Positions 8,962 to 18,595 of a stretch of DNA of 64,000 nucleotides are shown piece by piece. Numbering within the stretch: position 1 is the first letter of the stretch; every line of letters begins with the position of its first letter. The notes beneath the pieces are model-generated. The model searched no databases, was not told the DNA's origin, and was given only the letters and a program-made list of their open reading frames with translations. A program made the translations under genes and the position numbers. This stretch comes from Oscillatoria sp. (lineage in GTDB: Bacteria; Cyanobacteriota; Cyanobacteriia; Cyanobacteriales; Laspinemataceae). The stretch lies in contig JAABSJ010000002.1 of assembly GCA_011390515.1 (NCBI GenBank), positions 1 to 64,000 on the forward strand. Direction: 5' to 3'.

Positions 8962-9080
8962 TCTCTGGGTTCTTTCAGCCTAAACTTATGAGCCGCGATC
9001 GCCTTTTGTTTGATGCGGTTTTTCCCTCAAATTAAAGGGCGATCGTCATCCACCCTACCCCTAACCCTCCCGATTTACCC

Positions 9081-9362
9081 ATGATTGACCGAGAACAAAT
9101 TCGCAAAGTCGCCCACCTCGCTCGCCTAGAACTCACCGAAGCTGAAGAAGAACAATTCACCACCCAAGTCGGCAGCATTTTAGAGTATTTCGAGCAGTTG
9201 AGCGAACTGGATACGGAGAATATCAAACCCACCACCCGGGCGATCGATGTCAGTAACGTCACTCGTCCCGATGAACTCCAACCCTTTACGGACCTTCAAT
9301 CCATTATGGCCGCTGCCCCTGATGTGGAAGGTGACTTTTTTAAAGTCCCGAAGATTCTCTAG
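9081..9362 (+). CDS. gatC: Asp-tRNA(Asn)/Glu-tRNA(Gln) amidotransferase subunit C
   Basis: This is the small subunit of GatCAB, which converts Glu-tRNA(Gln) to Gln-tRNA(Gln) in organisms lacking glutaminyl-tRNA synthetase, as in cyanobacteria. It has 93 residues. The motif VAHLARLELTEAEEEQF and the V-T-R-P-D-E-L and F-F-K-V-P-K-I-L ending are family hallmarks. It follows ycf3 by 119 bases on the same strand and is followed by a hairpin terminator. Confidence 0.96.
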   Translation: MIDREQIRKVAHLARLELTEAEEEQFTTQVGSILEYFEQLSELDTENIKPTTRAIDVSNVTRPDELQPFTDLQSIMAAAPDVEGDFFKVPKIL

Positions 9363-9404
9363 GGAAATTCATCCCCTATCCCGGTTATAAAACCCGGTTT
9401 CAAC

Positions 9405-9426
9405 ATAGCCCGCCTCAGCGGGCTAT
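9405..9426 (+). terminator. Hairpin terminator after gatC
   Basis: Arms ATAGCCCGC (9405-9413) and GCGGGCTAT (9418-9426) enclose a CTCA loop 43 bases after the gatC stop. The T-run after it is weak (ATTCTT), so termination may be partial. Confidence 0.6.
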
Positions 9427-9599
9427 ATTCTTGGAACTTCTCCGTTACAGGGCAGTTAAAGGAAGGAATCCTGTTTCAGAATCTGCTGATGATCTGAGGA
9501 ACCCTTTAACTGCGAAGTGTCCAAAGGGTTTATATTAACAGGATGACTCAAAATTCCGATTAAATCTCGCCCACCCTATTCATCCGGACCAGCAGCAAT

Positions 9600-11888
9600 A
9601 TGGCTAAAAAAATCCTAATTTTGGCAGCGAATCCGAAAAATACGGAGATTCTGCGCCTCGAAGAGGAGGTTCAGAAAATTGAGGCAGGTTTACAGCGATC
9701 GCATCCGCGCCAACCCTTTGAAATTGTTTTCCGTTCAACTGAGGCGAAACCTGAAGAGTTGCGTCGCGCTTTTTTGGATTGTGAACCTCAAATCGTGCAT
9801 TTTTCAGGTCATGGATCGGGAACCCCGGGATTGGCCTTTTTAGATGAAGCGGGAGAAGCGCGGTTAGTTACGGCCCAAGCGTTGGCGAATTTCTTTAAGT
9901 TATTTCACGATAAAATCGAGTGCGTGATTCTCAATGCCTGTTATTCCGTGGTGCAAGCGGAGGCGATCGCCCAGCATATTGATTATGTGATTGGGATGAA
10001 TCAGGCGATCGGCGATCGGGCGGCGATTGAATTTGCCGTGGGGTTTTATGATGCCCTCGGTGCAGGGCGATCGATTGAAGATGCCTATTTATTTGGTTGT
10101 AGTGCGATCGAGTTGGAGGGAATTCCCGAGTATTTAACCCCGGTACTCAAGAAAAAAACTTCGGGGGGATTCCCAGAGGAAATACAGCAGAATGGAAGTG
10201 CAAATCAAATGGAGAAATCCCCCTTAGAACCTGTGGTCAATCCCAGTCGGTTTGTGGACTCTAATTCGGTCCCCTTGGAGGCGATCGCCTTAGAAGAACC
10301 TGAAGGACAGGTGTCTCTGGACTCTCCTTTATATATCGAACGTCCCCCCATTGAATCGGATTGTTATGAAACCCTGATTAAACCAGGGTCTCTAATTAGA
10401 ATCAAAGCACCGCATCACATGGGGAAAACATCCCTGATGTCGCGAATTCTCCATTACGGGACTCAGCAAGGCTATCGCACCGCTTGTCTGAATTTTCAGT
10501 CCGCTGATGGTGAGTTTTTCAAAAACTTAGATAGTTTCTTGCAATGGTTCTGTGCCAGTGTGAGCGAAGAATTAGGGTTAGAAGAACGGTTAGATCAATA
10601 TTGGCGAGGGATTCTCGGCAGTAAAAATAAATGCAGTAAATACTTTCAAACTTATATCCTCGCTGAAATTGAGGGTCCCATTGCTTTAGGATTAGATGAA
10701 GTCGATTTGATTTTCCAATATCCTGAAGTTGCCACTGACTTTTTTGGATTATTGCGGGCATGGCATGAAAAGGGAAAAAATGAACCAATTTGGAAAAAAT
10801 TGCGCATGGCGATCGCTCATTCCAAAGAGGTCTATATTCCCCTGAATATCAATCAATCTCCGTTTAACGTGGGTTTACCCATCGAATTACCAGAATTCAC
10901 CGCAGCCCAGGTCCAAGAATTGATGGTTCGCCACGGATTAAATGGGTCAAAAACCAACGTAGAACAACTCATGAACCGGGTGGGAGGACATCCCGCGTTA
11001 ATCCGAATTGCCCTCTATTACATTGCCAAAGGACGGCTGACATTACAAACTCTCCTAGAAGTCGCTGCCACAGAAGAAGGCCCGTATTATGCCCATCTCC
11101 GTCGCCATTTATTAAAGGTAGAACAAGATGCCGACCTCACCGCAGCCATTCAACAACTCATCGCCGCCAAAGGTCCTGTAGAAATTCAATCCGCCCAAGC
11201 TTTTAAATTGCGAAGTATGGGACTGGTCAAGTTTCAAGGCAATGCCGTCACCTTTTTAGGAGACATTTATCGCGACTATTTCCGGTCTCGTCTCATGGAT
11301 AAACCCCCAGTAAATTCCAAGGAAAAACCCGAAAACCCCGATTCTCTACTTGAACTCGCCACAAAAACCGGACTAGCAGCCATCGTGTTTACAGATGTCG
11401 TCAACTCTACCTTATTTATGGCATCGAACCAAGAATTGATGTTGCAATTACTAGACCGAGATTTTGGAGTCATGCGAGAAGCCTGTCAGCGATTTGATGG
11501 CCGGCTTCTCAAATCCCTAGGCGATGGCATGATGATTTGTTTTGAAAGTGCTGTTAAAGCTGTGGCCTGGGCAATTTCTGTCCAAGAATATTTTGCAAAA
11601 TCTGCTAAAAATTTAGCGGAAGACCAGATTTTATTTCATCGGATTGGCATTCATTTGGGAGAAGTTGTCTTTAAAAACGATGATATTTTGGGAACCGGGG
11701 TTAATATCGCGGCCCGAATCCAAAGTAAAGCCAAACCCGAAGGTATTTGTATTTCTCAAACGGTTTATGATGTGGTTAAACGTCATTTATCCTTAAAAGT
11801 CGAGCGTTTGGAAGCAGTAGAATTAAAGGGAATTCCGGAACCGATGACCTTATATCAAATTATCATCGACCCGCCCGAAGAGGATTGA
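9600..11888 (+). CDS. CHAT-like protease / AAA-like ATPase / class III nucleotide cyclase fusion
   Basis: This is a 762-residue, three-module protein without membrane segments. Residues 1-185 form a CHAT/caspase-like domain with His71 in HFSGHG and Cys114 in LNACYS. Residues about 230-560 form an AAA-like ATPase (AAA_35/STAND-type) with a Walker A-like loop APHHMGKTSL near 270 and Walker B ALGLDEVD near 362. Residues about 595-760 form a class III nucleotide cyclase. The two metal Asp (FTDVVNS and SLGDGM), the substrate Lys (LLKSLGDG), the Asp of DDILGTG and the transition-state Asn/Arg of GVNIAARIQ are all present. That pattern favours an active adenylate cyclase. It heads a cluster with two related ATPase genes. 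Coupling proteolysis to cAMP production is inferred. There is no strong Shine-Dalgarno sequence; ATG 9600 is chosen because the domain begins at once (MAKKILILAANP). Confidence 0.9.
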   Translation: MAKKILILAANPKNTEILRLEEEVQKIEAGLQRSHPRQPFEIVFRSTEAKPEELRRAFLDCEPQIVHFSGHGSGTPGLAFLDEAGEARLVTAQALANFFKLFHDKIECVILNACYSVVQAEAIAQHIDYVIGMNQAIGDRAAIEFAVGFYDALGAGRSIEDAYLFGCSAIELEGIPEYLTPVLKKKTSGGFPEEIQQNGSANQMEKSPLEPVVNPSRFVDSNSVPLEAIALEEPEGQVSLDSPLYIERPPIESDCYETLIKPGSLIRIKAPHHMGKTSLMSRILHYGTQQGYRTACLNFQSADGEFFKNLDSFLQWFCASVSEELGLEERLDQYWRGILGSKNKCSKYFQTYILAEIEGPIALGLDEVDLIFQYPEVATDFFGLLRAWHEKGKNEPIWKKLRMAIAHSKEVYIPLNINQSPFNVGLPIELPEFTAAQVQELMVRHGLNGSKTNVEQLMNRVGGHPALIRIALYYIAKGRLTLQTLLEVAATEEGPYYAHLRRHLLKVEQDADLTAAIQQLIAAKGPVEIQSAQAFKLRSMGLVKFQGNAVTFLGDIYRDYFRSRLMDKPPVNSKEKPENPDSLLELATKTGLAAIVFTDVVNSTLFMASNQELMLQLLDRDFGVMREACQRFDGRLLKSLGDGMMICFESAVKAVAWAISVQEYFAKSAKNLAEDQILFHRIGIHLGEVVFKNDDILGTGVNIAARIQSKAKPEGICISQTVYDVVKRHLSLKVERLEAVELKGIPEPMTLYQIIIDPPEED

Positions 11889-11956
11889 TAGGGTTGGAAT
11901 TGGGGCATAACTGTTCATCAATCATGGGTTAATTTGACAAGAAAAATAGGAGAACT

Positions 11957-14293
11957 ATGTGCGAATATCAAGTGGGTGGAAGTTTACCGTTTGAAGCGTC
12001 GAGTTATGTGACAAGACAGGCAGATGAGGAACTGTATCAAGGGTTAAAAGCCGGAGAATTCTGTTACGTTCTCAACTCGCGGCAAATGGGCAAATCTTCC
12101 TTGCGAGTGCGGACGATGAAACGATTACAAGCGGATGGAATTGCTTGTGCAGCCATTGATATTACTGCGATTGGTACTTCGGATATTACGCCCGATGAAT
12201 GGTATGCCGGGGTAATTGATAGCATCGTCAGCAGTTTGGATTTATATGGCCTTTTTGATTTAGAGCAATGGTGGACGGATCATAAACTCTTATCAAATGT
12301 TCGTAAATTTAGAAAGTTTATAGAAGGATTTTTACTGAAAGCAATTGGCAGTAACTTGGTTATTTTTTTCGATGAAGTCGATAGTGTTTTAAATTTGCCG
12401 TTTAACTTAGATGATTTTTTTGCGGTGATTCGAGACTGCTATAATCAACGAGCAGACAACCAGAAATACCGCCGCCTAACCTTTGCCATTATTGGAGTTG
12501 CAACCCCTTCTGACTTGATTCAAAATAAGCGGAAAGCTCCGTTTAATATTGGTCGAGCCATTGAACTGAAAGGCTTTCAACTAGCAGAAAGTAAGCCTTT
12601 AGCTCAGGGACTGGCTAAAAAATCTCGGGATCCGATGACTTTATTGAAAGCGACTTTAGATTGGACGGGAGGTCAACCTTTTTTGACGCAAAAGCTCTGT
12701 CACCTCATTGCAACGGAGAAGTCGGATATCCCTCCAGGCACTGAGGCAATTTGGGTAGAACATCTGGTCAAAGAACGGATTATCAACAATTGGGAAACCA
12801 ACGATGAACCGGAACATCTCAGAACGATTCGCGATCGCATCCTCTGGTCTCAGGAAAATAAAGTCCAGCTTCTGTTATTATATCGTCAAATTTTACACCA
12901 AGGAGAAATTCCCGCCAATGCTCAACGAGAATATCTAAAGTTGCGTCTAACCGGGGCTGTGGTTAACCATCAAAATAAGTTAAAAGTTTATAATTTAATT
13001 TATTCAGCAGTATTTAATGAAAAATGGGTCAATCAAGAGTTGAAAAAATCAGGAATTACCCAGAATATTGAAGAGTTTTCTAGCTATTCCCTTCCAGAAA
13101 TTCAGGCCATAGAACAAGCGGCGCACCATGCTCTAGCAGAGTTTCAGTCTCAACCATTGGACTCCTTAATCACAGCAATGCGAGCAGCGCAACGCTTAAA
13201 AACCCTCGTCGGCGATCGCCCGGTGGAAGACTATCCCACTGTTGTACCCCTCTACGCCCTCCAAACCCTCCTCCATCAACTCTCCCTCAATCCTCTCTTG
13301 ACCCCCAATTTAACCCGGGTTCCCGAGACTTGCCGGTATAGGACCCAATTAAAGGGGCATCACCAGACCGTTTGGAATGTCACCTTTAGTTCGGATGGAC
13401 AATACCTCGTTTCTGCCGGGGAGGATGGGACGGTGAAATTGTGGGACCACTCGGGTCAGCAATTGGCCGGATGGCAAGGATTTTCCGGGGGGCTCCGGAG
13501 TATTGCTTACAGTTCTAAACTGCAACAATTTGCGACAGTAGATCCCGAGGGGATGGTGAGAATTTGGGAGCGCTTGGGCCAGAAACTGGCAGAATTTAGC
13601 ACCCCTCACGCTGCTTTTCATGCTTATGGGAGCAACATTGGCCCCATTGTAAAATTCAGCCCCAATGGGGAGTTATTGGCGATCGCAGGACGGGATGGAA
13701 TCACGGCAGTTTGGAACAGTTCGGGAGAACAACTAACTCATTGGAAAAGTCATCAAAATCTAATCATCAATCTGTGTTTTAGTCCCGATGGACAATATTT
13801 ACTAACTGCCGGAGCCGATAACACTGCCAAACTCTGGAATTTAGCCGGGAGACTATTAAGTGAATTTAAAACTAAAGGGTTGTGGCTTTGGGGAATATCC
13901 TACCATCCCAATGGACAATGTGTGGTGACTGCTGGAGAAGATGATCGGGTAATTATCTGGAACCTTTCCGGTCAGGCAATTAATGAATGGCCATGTCATC
14001 AAACTAAAATATTGGATGTGGCCTACAGTCCCAATGGAAAGTCCATTGCCACCGCTGGAAAACAGGGGACAATTAGACTGTGGGATTTATCCGGGCGTCT
14101 TTTAACTGAATTTGAGAGTATTCAACAGAAAATTTGGACCCTTGCTTTTAGTCCCGATGGCAAATGTCTGGCCGCCGCACAAGAAGATGGTACAGTAACA
14201 TTATGGCCCGTGGAAAATTTAGATGAACTTCTCAATCGGGCATACCGATGGTTACAGGATTCTTTGGACTCGGATTTTGAAGGATTTGCCTAG
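11957..14293 (+). CDS. AAA-like ATPase with seven-bladed WD40 propeller
   Basis: This is a 778-residue protein. The N-terminal AAA_35-like ATPase (about residues 1-360) begins YQVGGSLP and has Walker [11 protein letters not shown] (near 40) and Walker [12 protein letters not shown] (near 138). It also carries the sensor-like [10 protein letters not shown] and the [11 protein letters not shown] segment. After a short helical linker (about 365-450) come seven WD40 repeats (about 455-765), each ending W-D/N/E-x-x-G, enough for one closed propeller. The start ATG 11957 follows a good ribosome-binding site (TAGGAG). It lies 68 bases after the cyclase gene on the same strand. The propeller is likely the sensor or scaffold for the ATPase; no enzymatic effector is fused. 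Its ATPase half is a close duplicate of the next gene's. Confidence 0.92.
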   Translation: MCEYQVGGSLPFEASSYVTRQADEELYQGLKAGEFCYVLNSRQMGKSSLRVRTMKRLQADGIACAAIDITAIGTSDITPDEWYAGVIDSIVSSLDLYGLFDLEQWWTDHKLLSNVRKFRKFIEGFLLKAIGSNLVIFFDEVDSVLNLPFNLDDFFAVIRDCYNQRADNQKYRRLTFAIIGVATPSDLIQNKRKAPFNIGRAIELKGFQLAESKPLAQGLAKKSRDPMTLLKATLDWTGGQPFLTQKLCHLIATEKSDIPPGTEAIWVEHLVKERIINNWETNDEPEHLRTIRDRILWSQENKVQLLLLYRQILHQGEIPANAQREYLKLRLTGAVVNHQNKLKVYNLIYSAVFNEKWVNQELKKSGITQNIEEFSSYSLPEIQAIEQAAHHALAEFQSQPLDSLITAMRAAQRLKTLVGDRPVEDYPTVVPLYALQTLLHQLSLNPLLTPNLTRVPETCRYRTQLKGHHQTVWNVTFSSDGQYLVSAGEDGTVKLWDHSGQQLAGWQGFSGGLRSIAYSSKLQQFATVDPEGMVRIWERLGQKLAEFSTPHAAFHAYGSNIGPIVKFSPNGELLAIAGRDGITAVWNSSGEQLTHWKSHQNLIINLCFSPDGQYLLTAGADNTAKLWNLAGRLLSEFKTKGLWLWGISYHPNGQCVVTAGEDDRVIIWNLSGQAINEWPCHQTKILDVAYSPNGKSIATAGKQGTIRLWDLSGRLLTEFESIQQKIWTLAFSPDGKCLAAAQEDGTVTLWPVENLDELLNRAYRWLQDSLDSDFEGFA

Positions 14294-14399
14294 GGAGAGT
14301 TGCTCAACGGGCGACTCAGATCGGTTTTCAATCTGGATATTATCTCCGATTCATCTGCTTTTTATCTTTTTTATTCTGGGTGTTATACGGGGTCCTGAC

Positions 14400-17054
14400 A
14401 TGAATCATCATCTTTCTACAGCTACTTCTCCCTATCAAGTCGGAGGGAGTTTACCCGTCTGTTGTCCAAGTTATGTAAAAAGAGAGGCCGACCAAAAGCT
14501 GTATCAACAGCTAAAAAAGGGTGAATTCTGTTATGTACTGAATTCGCGACAAATGGGCAAATCTTCCTTGCGGGTAAGCACTATGAATCGATTGCAATCC
14601 GAAGGCATTGCCTGTGCTGCTATTGATATTACCGCAATTGGAACCTCGGGAATTAACCCAGAACAATGGTATGCAGGGGTCATTTATAGCATTGTTAGCA
14701 GTTTAAATATTAACGATGATCAGTTTAATCTCGATACTTGGTGGGAAACTACCCTCTTGCTATCCAATGTCCAGCGATTCAACAAATTTGTTGAAGAGGA
14801 GCTATTTAAAATCATCTCAGGGCCAATCATCATCTTTATTGATGAAATTGATAGCGTGATTAGCTTGAATTTTCCCATTGAAGATTTTTTTGCATTAATT
14901 CGCTCTTTCTATAACAAACGGGCTGACAATTCCGACTATAACCGATTAACTTTTGCTTTATTTGGAGTAGCCACTCCTTCCGATTTGATTCAAGACAAGA
15001 ACCGAACTCCTTTTAATATTGGAAAAGCCATTCACCTGACTGGATTTCAACCCTCGGAAGTTGAACCTTTAACCGCCGGATTATCCCCAAAATTTGACAA
15101 TCCTCAAGAGGCGATCGCACAAATTTTGGCTTGGACTGGAGGACAACCCTTCCTCACCCAAAAAATTTGTCAATTGCTCTTAATTTTGCCCAAGCCTGTT
15201 CCCCCGAGTCTTGAATCCGAGTGGGTTGAAGAAGTTATCCGCACCCGGATTATTGAAAATTGGGAAGCGAATGATGAACCTGAGCATTTAAAAACCATCC
15301 GCAATCGCCTATTAGCTCATGAACAACAAGCCAGCCGATTGCTTGGACTCTATCAGAAAATTTGGCAACAAGAAACCATTCTGGCTGACGATAGTCCTGA
15401 ACAAATTAAACTCAGATTATCGGGATTAGTGGTCAAAACCAATAATCATTTAAAAATTTACAATCCCATTTATCGGACTGTATTTAACGCCAGTTGGCTT
15501 GAAAATGAATTGCAAAAATTAAGACCCTACGGGGAAGCAATTTCCGCTTGGTTACTCTCAAACCGAAAAGACGAATCCCGCTTACTCCACGGACAATCTT
15601 TACAAGATGCCCTGATTTGGACCTCGGGTAAAAGCCTAAGTGACTTCGATTATCAATTTTTAAATGCCAGTCAAAAGCTGGAACAAAAAACAACTGAACA
15701 AGATTTAAAAACTGAAAAAGAATCCAACCAGATTTTAAAAAATGCTGCAAAGAATGCAAAATTTCGGGTTCAAATTGGTTCGACAATTTTGGGGTTAACC
15801 TTAGCTTTAGCTACTCTTGCTGCTATTATCGGTCAGCAGAATATTCGACAAGTCAATCAACAATTAGCCATCGCGCAAACTGATTTGCTACAAATCCAGG
15901 ATCAGCTTACCCTTTCTCTACAAACCATCGCCGAAAGTATCGGAGATGTTCCGATGAAGATTGCTGGGCAAACGGGACAAAACCCGGCTATTATTTATGT
16001 CACCTTTCCTCCGAGTACGGAAAATAGCGATCGCCTCGGAGTTTTAGTCATCACCGATGAGGGTCAACAGTGGCACGAAATTAATACAGCCACCCGGGAA
16101 AAAGTCATCGCATCTGCTCAAGAATTTCGCTGGAAAGTCACTCAAATCGAACAAATTAATGACACCGATTACCTGGCTTCCTCTCAACAACTCTACCAAT
16201 GGATTATCAATCCCATCAAAAATATTTTAGATGAGCAAGAAATTGATACCTTAGTTTTTTTACTAGACCCCAAATTGCGGTTTATTCCCCTCGCTGCTCT
16301 CCATGATGGAAACCAGTTTTTAGTGGAACAGTATAACATTGGCGTGATGCCCGGTTTAAATTTAACGGATACTCGCTATGTAGACCTAAAAAATGCCCGG
16401 GTTTTGGGCCTGGGTCTATCGGATATTTCAGAAACTCCTCTACCCATCATCCCCCTAGAATTATCAGCCATCCAAAATCTGTGGCCTGGTAACTATTTAT
16501 TGGATCAAACCTCTACCTTTGGTAATTTAGAATTTTACCGCAAACGCAATCAACCTCAAATTATTCATGTCGCCAATCATGCAGAATTCTTACCTGCAAA
16601 TCATCAAGTCTCTTACCTGCAATTGTGGGATACTAAGCTCACCCTACAACAGATAGAACAACTCAAATGGCATGAAACTCCCATAGAACTTTTAGTTTTA
16701 AGTTCTTGTCGCACCGGATTAGGAGATGAAAATTTGAAATTTGGCTTTGCCGGTGCAATGATTCAATCTGGGGTTAAATCAGTCTTAGGCAATCTCTGGT
16801 ACATGAGCGATGAAGCAACAATGGCACTGATGGTAGAATTTTACGATCGCCTGCGAAAAGCCCCGATTAAAGCTGAAGCACTCCGACAAGCACAACTCGC
16901 TATGCTCACCGGAACCGTTCGGATTGAATCCGGAAATCTCATCGGTTCTTTTGGTCAGATTCCTTTGCCGCCCACCCTCGTTTCCCAAGAAATTAGCGAT
17001 TTATCCCACCCCTACTTTTGGGCTGGGTTTACCTTAATTGGCAATCCCTGGTAA
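14400..17054 (+). CDS. AAA-like ATPase / transmembrane / CHAT protease fusion
   Basis: This is an 884-residue protein. The AAA_35-like ATPase (about residues 8-370) is nearly superimposable on that of the upstream WD40 gene ([33 protein letters not shown]). Then come a coiled, charged stretch, one hydrophobic segment (LGLTLALATLAAIIG, about 460-480) and a C-terminal CHAT domain (about 600-884). The CHAT His is in VANHAEF, an unusual variant of the FATHG motif, and the Cys in LSSCRTGLGDE. I start at ATG 14400 because homology begins there; the frame is open back to 14223, overlapping the previous gene. It lies 106 bases after the WD40 gene. A membrane-anchored, ATP-gated protease is the likeliest reading (inference). 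Confidence 0.9.
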   Translation: MNHHLSTATSPYQVGGSLPVCCPSYVKREADQKLYQQLKKGEFCYVLNSRQMGKSSLRVSTMNRLQSEGIACAAIDITAIGTSGINPEQWYAGVIYSIVSSLNINDDQFNLDTWWETTLLLSNVQRFNKFVEEELFKIISGPIIIFIDEIDSVISLNFPIEDFFALIRSFYNKRADNSDYNRLTFALFGVATPSDLIQDKNRTPFNIGKAIHLTGFQPSEVEPLTAGLSPKFDNPQEAIAQILAWTGGQPFLTQKICQLLLILPKPVPPSLESEWVEEVIRTRIIENWEANDEPEHLKTIRNRLLAHEQQASRLLGLYQKIWQQETILADDSPEQIKLRLSGLVVKTNNHLKIYNPIYRTVFNASWLENELQKLRPYGEAISAWLLSNRKDESRLLHGQSLQDALIWTSGKSLSDFDYQFLNASQKLEQKTTEQDLKTEKESNQILKNAAKNAKFRVQIGSTILGLTLALATLAAIIGQQNIRQVNQQLAIAQTDLLQIQDQLTLSLQTIAESIGDVPMKIAGQTGQNPAIIYVTFPPSTENSDRLGVLVITDEGQQWHEINTATREKVIASAQEFRWKVTQIEQINDTDYLASSQQLYQWIINPIKNILDEQEIDTLVFLLDPKLRFIPLAALHDGNQFLVEQYNIGVMPGLNLTDTRYVDLKNARVLGLGLSDISETPLPIIPLELSAIQNLWPGNYLLDQTSTFGNLEFYRKRNQPQIIHVANHAEFLPANHQVSYLQLWDTKLTLQQIEQLKWHETPIELLVLSSCRTGLGDENLKFGFAGAMIQSGVKSVLGNLWYMSDEATMALMVEFYDRLRKAPIKAEALRQAQLAMLTGTVRIESGNLIGSFGQIPLPPTLVSQEISDLSHPYFWAGFTLIGNPW

Positions 17055-17179
17055 ACTGAGCCAAATCTAGGTTGGCCGTCAATTCTTGCCCCCTAATGGC
17101 ATCATTGACCCACGTTCACACCCAAAAAATCGCACAACACCCTTAACTAAACCAAAACATAGCAATCTGTTTTTCACCC

Positions 17180-18307
17180 ATGAGTACCTACCAATATTAT
17201 GAATTCCAAGCCTTAGACCGTCCCTTGACTGAGAAAGAACAGGACTATATCCATACCCTATCCAGTCGCGTTCAAGTCAATCGGACTCAAGCCATATTTC
17301 TCTACAATTATGGTGACTTTCGCGGACAGCCAAAACAGGTTTTAGAAAAATGTTTTGATATCATGCTTTATACGGCGAATTGGGGAAGTCGCCAATTGAT
17401 GCTTCGCTTGCCGAAATCTTTGATTAATCCCGCCGAGTTAGAACCCTATCAAGTCCCCGATGGTATTGAGATTTCTACAACCGAACAGTCGGTTATTGTC
17501 GATATCAACATTCAGGATGAAGATTTGAATGGTTGGACTGAGGGAGAAGGTTTACTCCCCAAAATGTTATCCTTGCGGGATGATTTATTACAAGGGGATT
17601 ACCGAGTTTTGTATTTAGGGTGGTTAAAGGCTGCTGAACTCTGTTATGACTTTGAACCAGAAACTTGCAGAGAACCGCCCATCCCGGCAAATTTACACAA
17701 CCTTTCCAAGCCGTTACAAGCCTTTGTCGATTTTATTGAACTCGATCAAGATTTAATTGATGCAGCGGCTCAATTGAGTCCCCAATCTGAAACCAAATCG
17801 GACGCGATCAAAGAACTACAGCAAAGAATTCCCCAGCTTTCTGAGCAGGAACGAAACGACTTTTTAGCCCGCTTACTACAAGGGGAGATGAATCTCAACC
17901 TGGAACTTAGCCAGCGTTTACGATCGCTCTCCAAAAAGCCCACCCCTCAAACCTTTTCCGACTCTCCCGGTCGCTCTCTGTCTGAACTGCTCACTCTCTC
18001 TGTCCAATCAGAAAAACTCCGAGAACAGAAAGAAAAACAGCTCGCCAAACAGGAAAAAATTAAAAAGATTCAGGAACTAGCGCCTCGGGAATCTTACCTT
18101 TGGGAACAGGTCTTTCATGAGATTGGAACCAAGAACGTCAAAGGTTACGATCGCGCCATTGTCCATCTGCTCAATTTACAGGATATCGCCGAATATCAAG
18201 GCAAATTGCCGGAGTTTCAAGCCCGAGTCCGCACGATTCAGCAAGACTATAGCAACCTTCGCGGAGTAATGTCCCGCTTGCGAGAGTTTAAACTCTGGCA
18301 AGATTAA
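17180..18307 (+). CDS. Conserved protein of unknown function (YQYYEFQAxDRPL family)
   Basis: This is a 375-residue soluble protein. It starts STYQYYEFQALDRPLTEKE, a signature I know from a widespread bacterial family of unknown function. Further conserved blocks are YNYGDFRG, LYTANWGSRQLMLRLPKSL and the LYLGWLKAAE segment. The C-terminal third (about residues 255-375) is charged and helical, with a likely coiled coil (EKLREQKEKQLAKQEKIKKI). There is no catalytic motif or membrane segment. It follows the CHAT gene by 125 bases on the same strand, so it may be part of the same cluster. Start ATG 17180 fits the family N-terminus. Confidence 0.85.
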   Translation: MSTYQYYEFQALDRPLTEKEQDYIHTLSSRVQVNRTQAIFLYNYGDFRGQPKQVLEKCFDIMLYTANWGSRQLMLRLPKSLINPAELEPYQVPDGIEISTTEQSVIVDINIQDEDLNGWTEGEGLLPKMLSLRDDLLQGDYRVLYLGWLKAAELCYDFEPETCREPPIPANLHNLSKPLQAFVDFIELDQDLIDAAAQLSPQSETKSDAIKELQQRIPQLSEQERNDFLARLLQGEMNLNLELSQRLRSLSKKPTPQTFSDSPGRSLSELLTLSVQSEKLREQKEKQLAKQEKIKKIQELAPRESYLWEQVFHEIGTKNVKGYDRAIVHLLNLQDIAEYQGKLPEFQARVRTIQQDYSNLRGVMSRLREFKLWQD

Positions 18308-18595
18308 ATCAAAACCCAGTTTGAGGGGAGCAACAAACGGCGGGGGATCAATCCCCCGCCTAACAGAATCAAGTCGGTTAAAAACCGAGATCTTGCACCA
18401 TTCTCAACACCGGCGGGGGTTCAAACCCCCGTCTCATAGCTCAAGTCGGTTAAAAACCGACTGCAAGGCTGATACAGTGGTGTTTTCAGTCGGTTTCAAC
18501 CGACTTGATTCTGTTAGGCGGGGGTTTGAACCCCCGCCGGTTGTGGCAACTTTAGCTATGAGGCGGGGGATTAATCCCCCGCCGGTTGTTGCCAC
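18308..18595. repeat. Hairpin cluster of GGCGGGGGTT / CCCCCGCC and AGTCGGTT units
   Basis: This is a dense group of palindromes: GGCGGGGGATCAATCCCCCG-type units (at about 18339-18361 and 18565-18584) and GGCGGGGGTTTGAACCCCCG-type units (near 18412 and 18518). Between them are AGTCGGTTAAAAACCGACT-type inverted repeats (near 18370, 18443 and 18488). The same composite is found at 36188-36490. It separates convergent genes and could act as a two-way transcription barrier. Confidence 0.75.

Noticed and set aside
14223-14399. N-terminal extension of the AAA-like/CHAT protein
   Set aside because: It overlaps the WD40 gene, and the paralogue shows that the domain starts shortly after ATG 14400.
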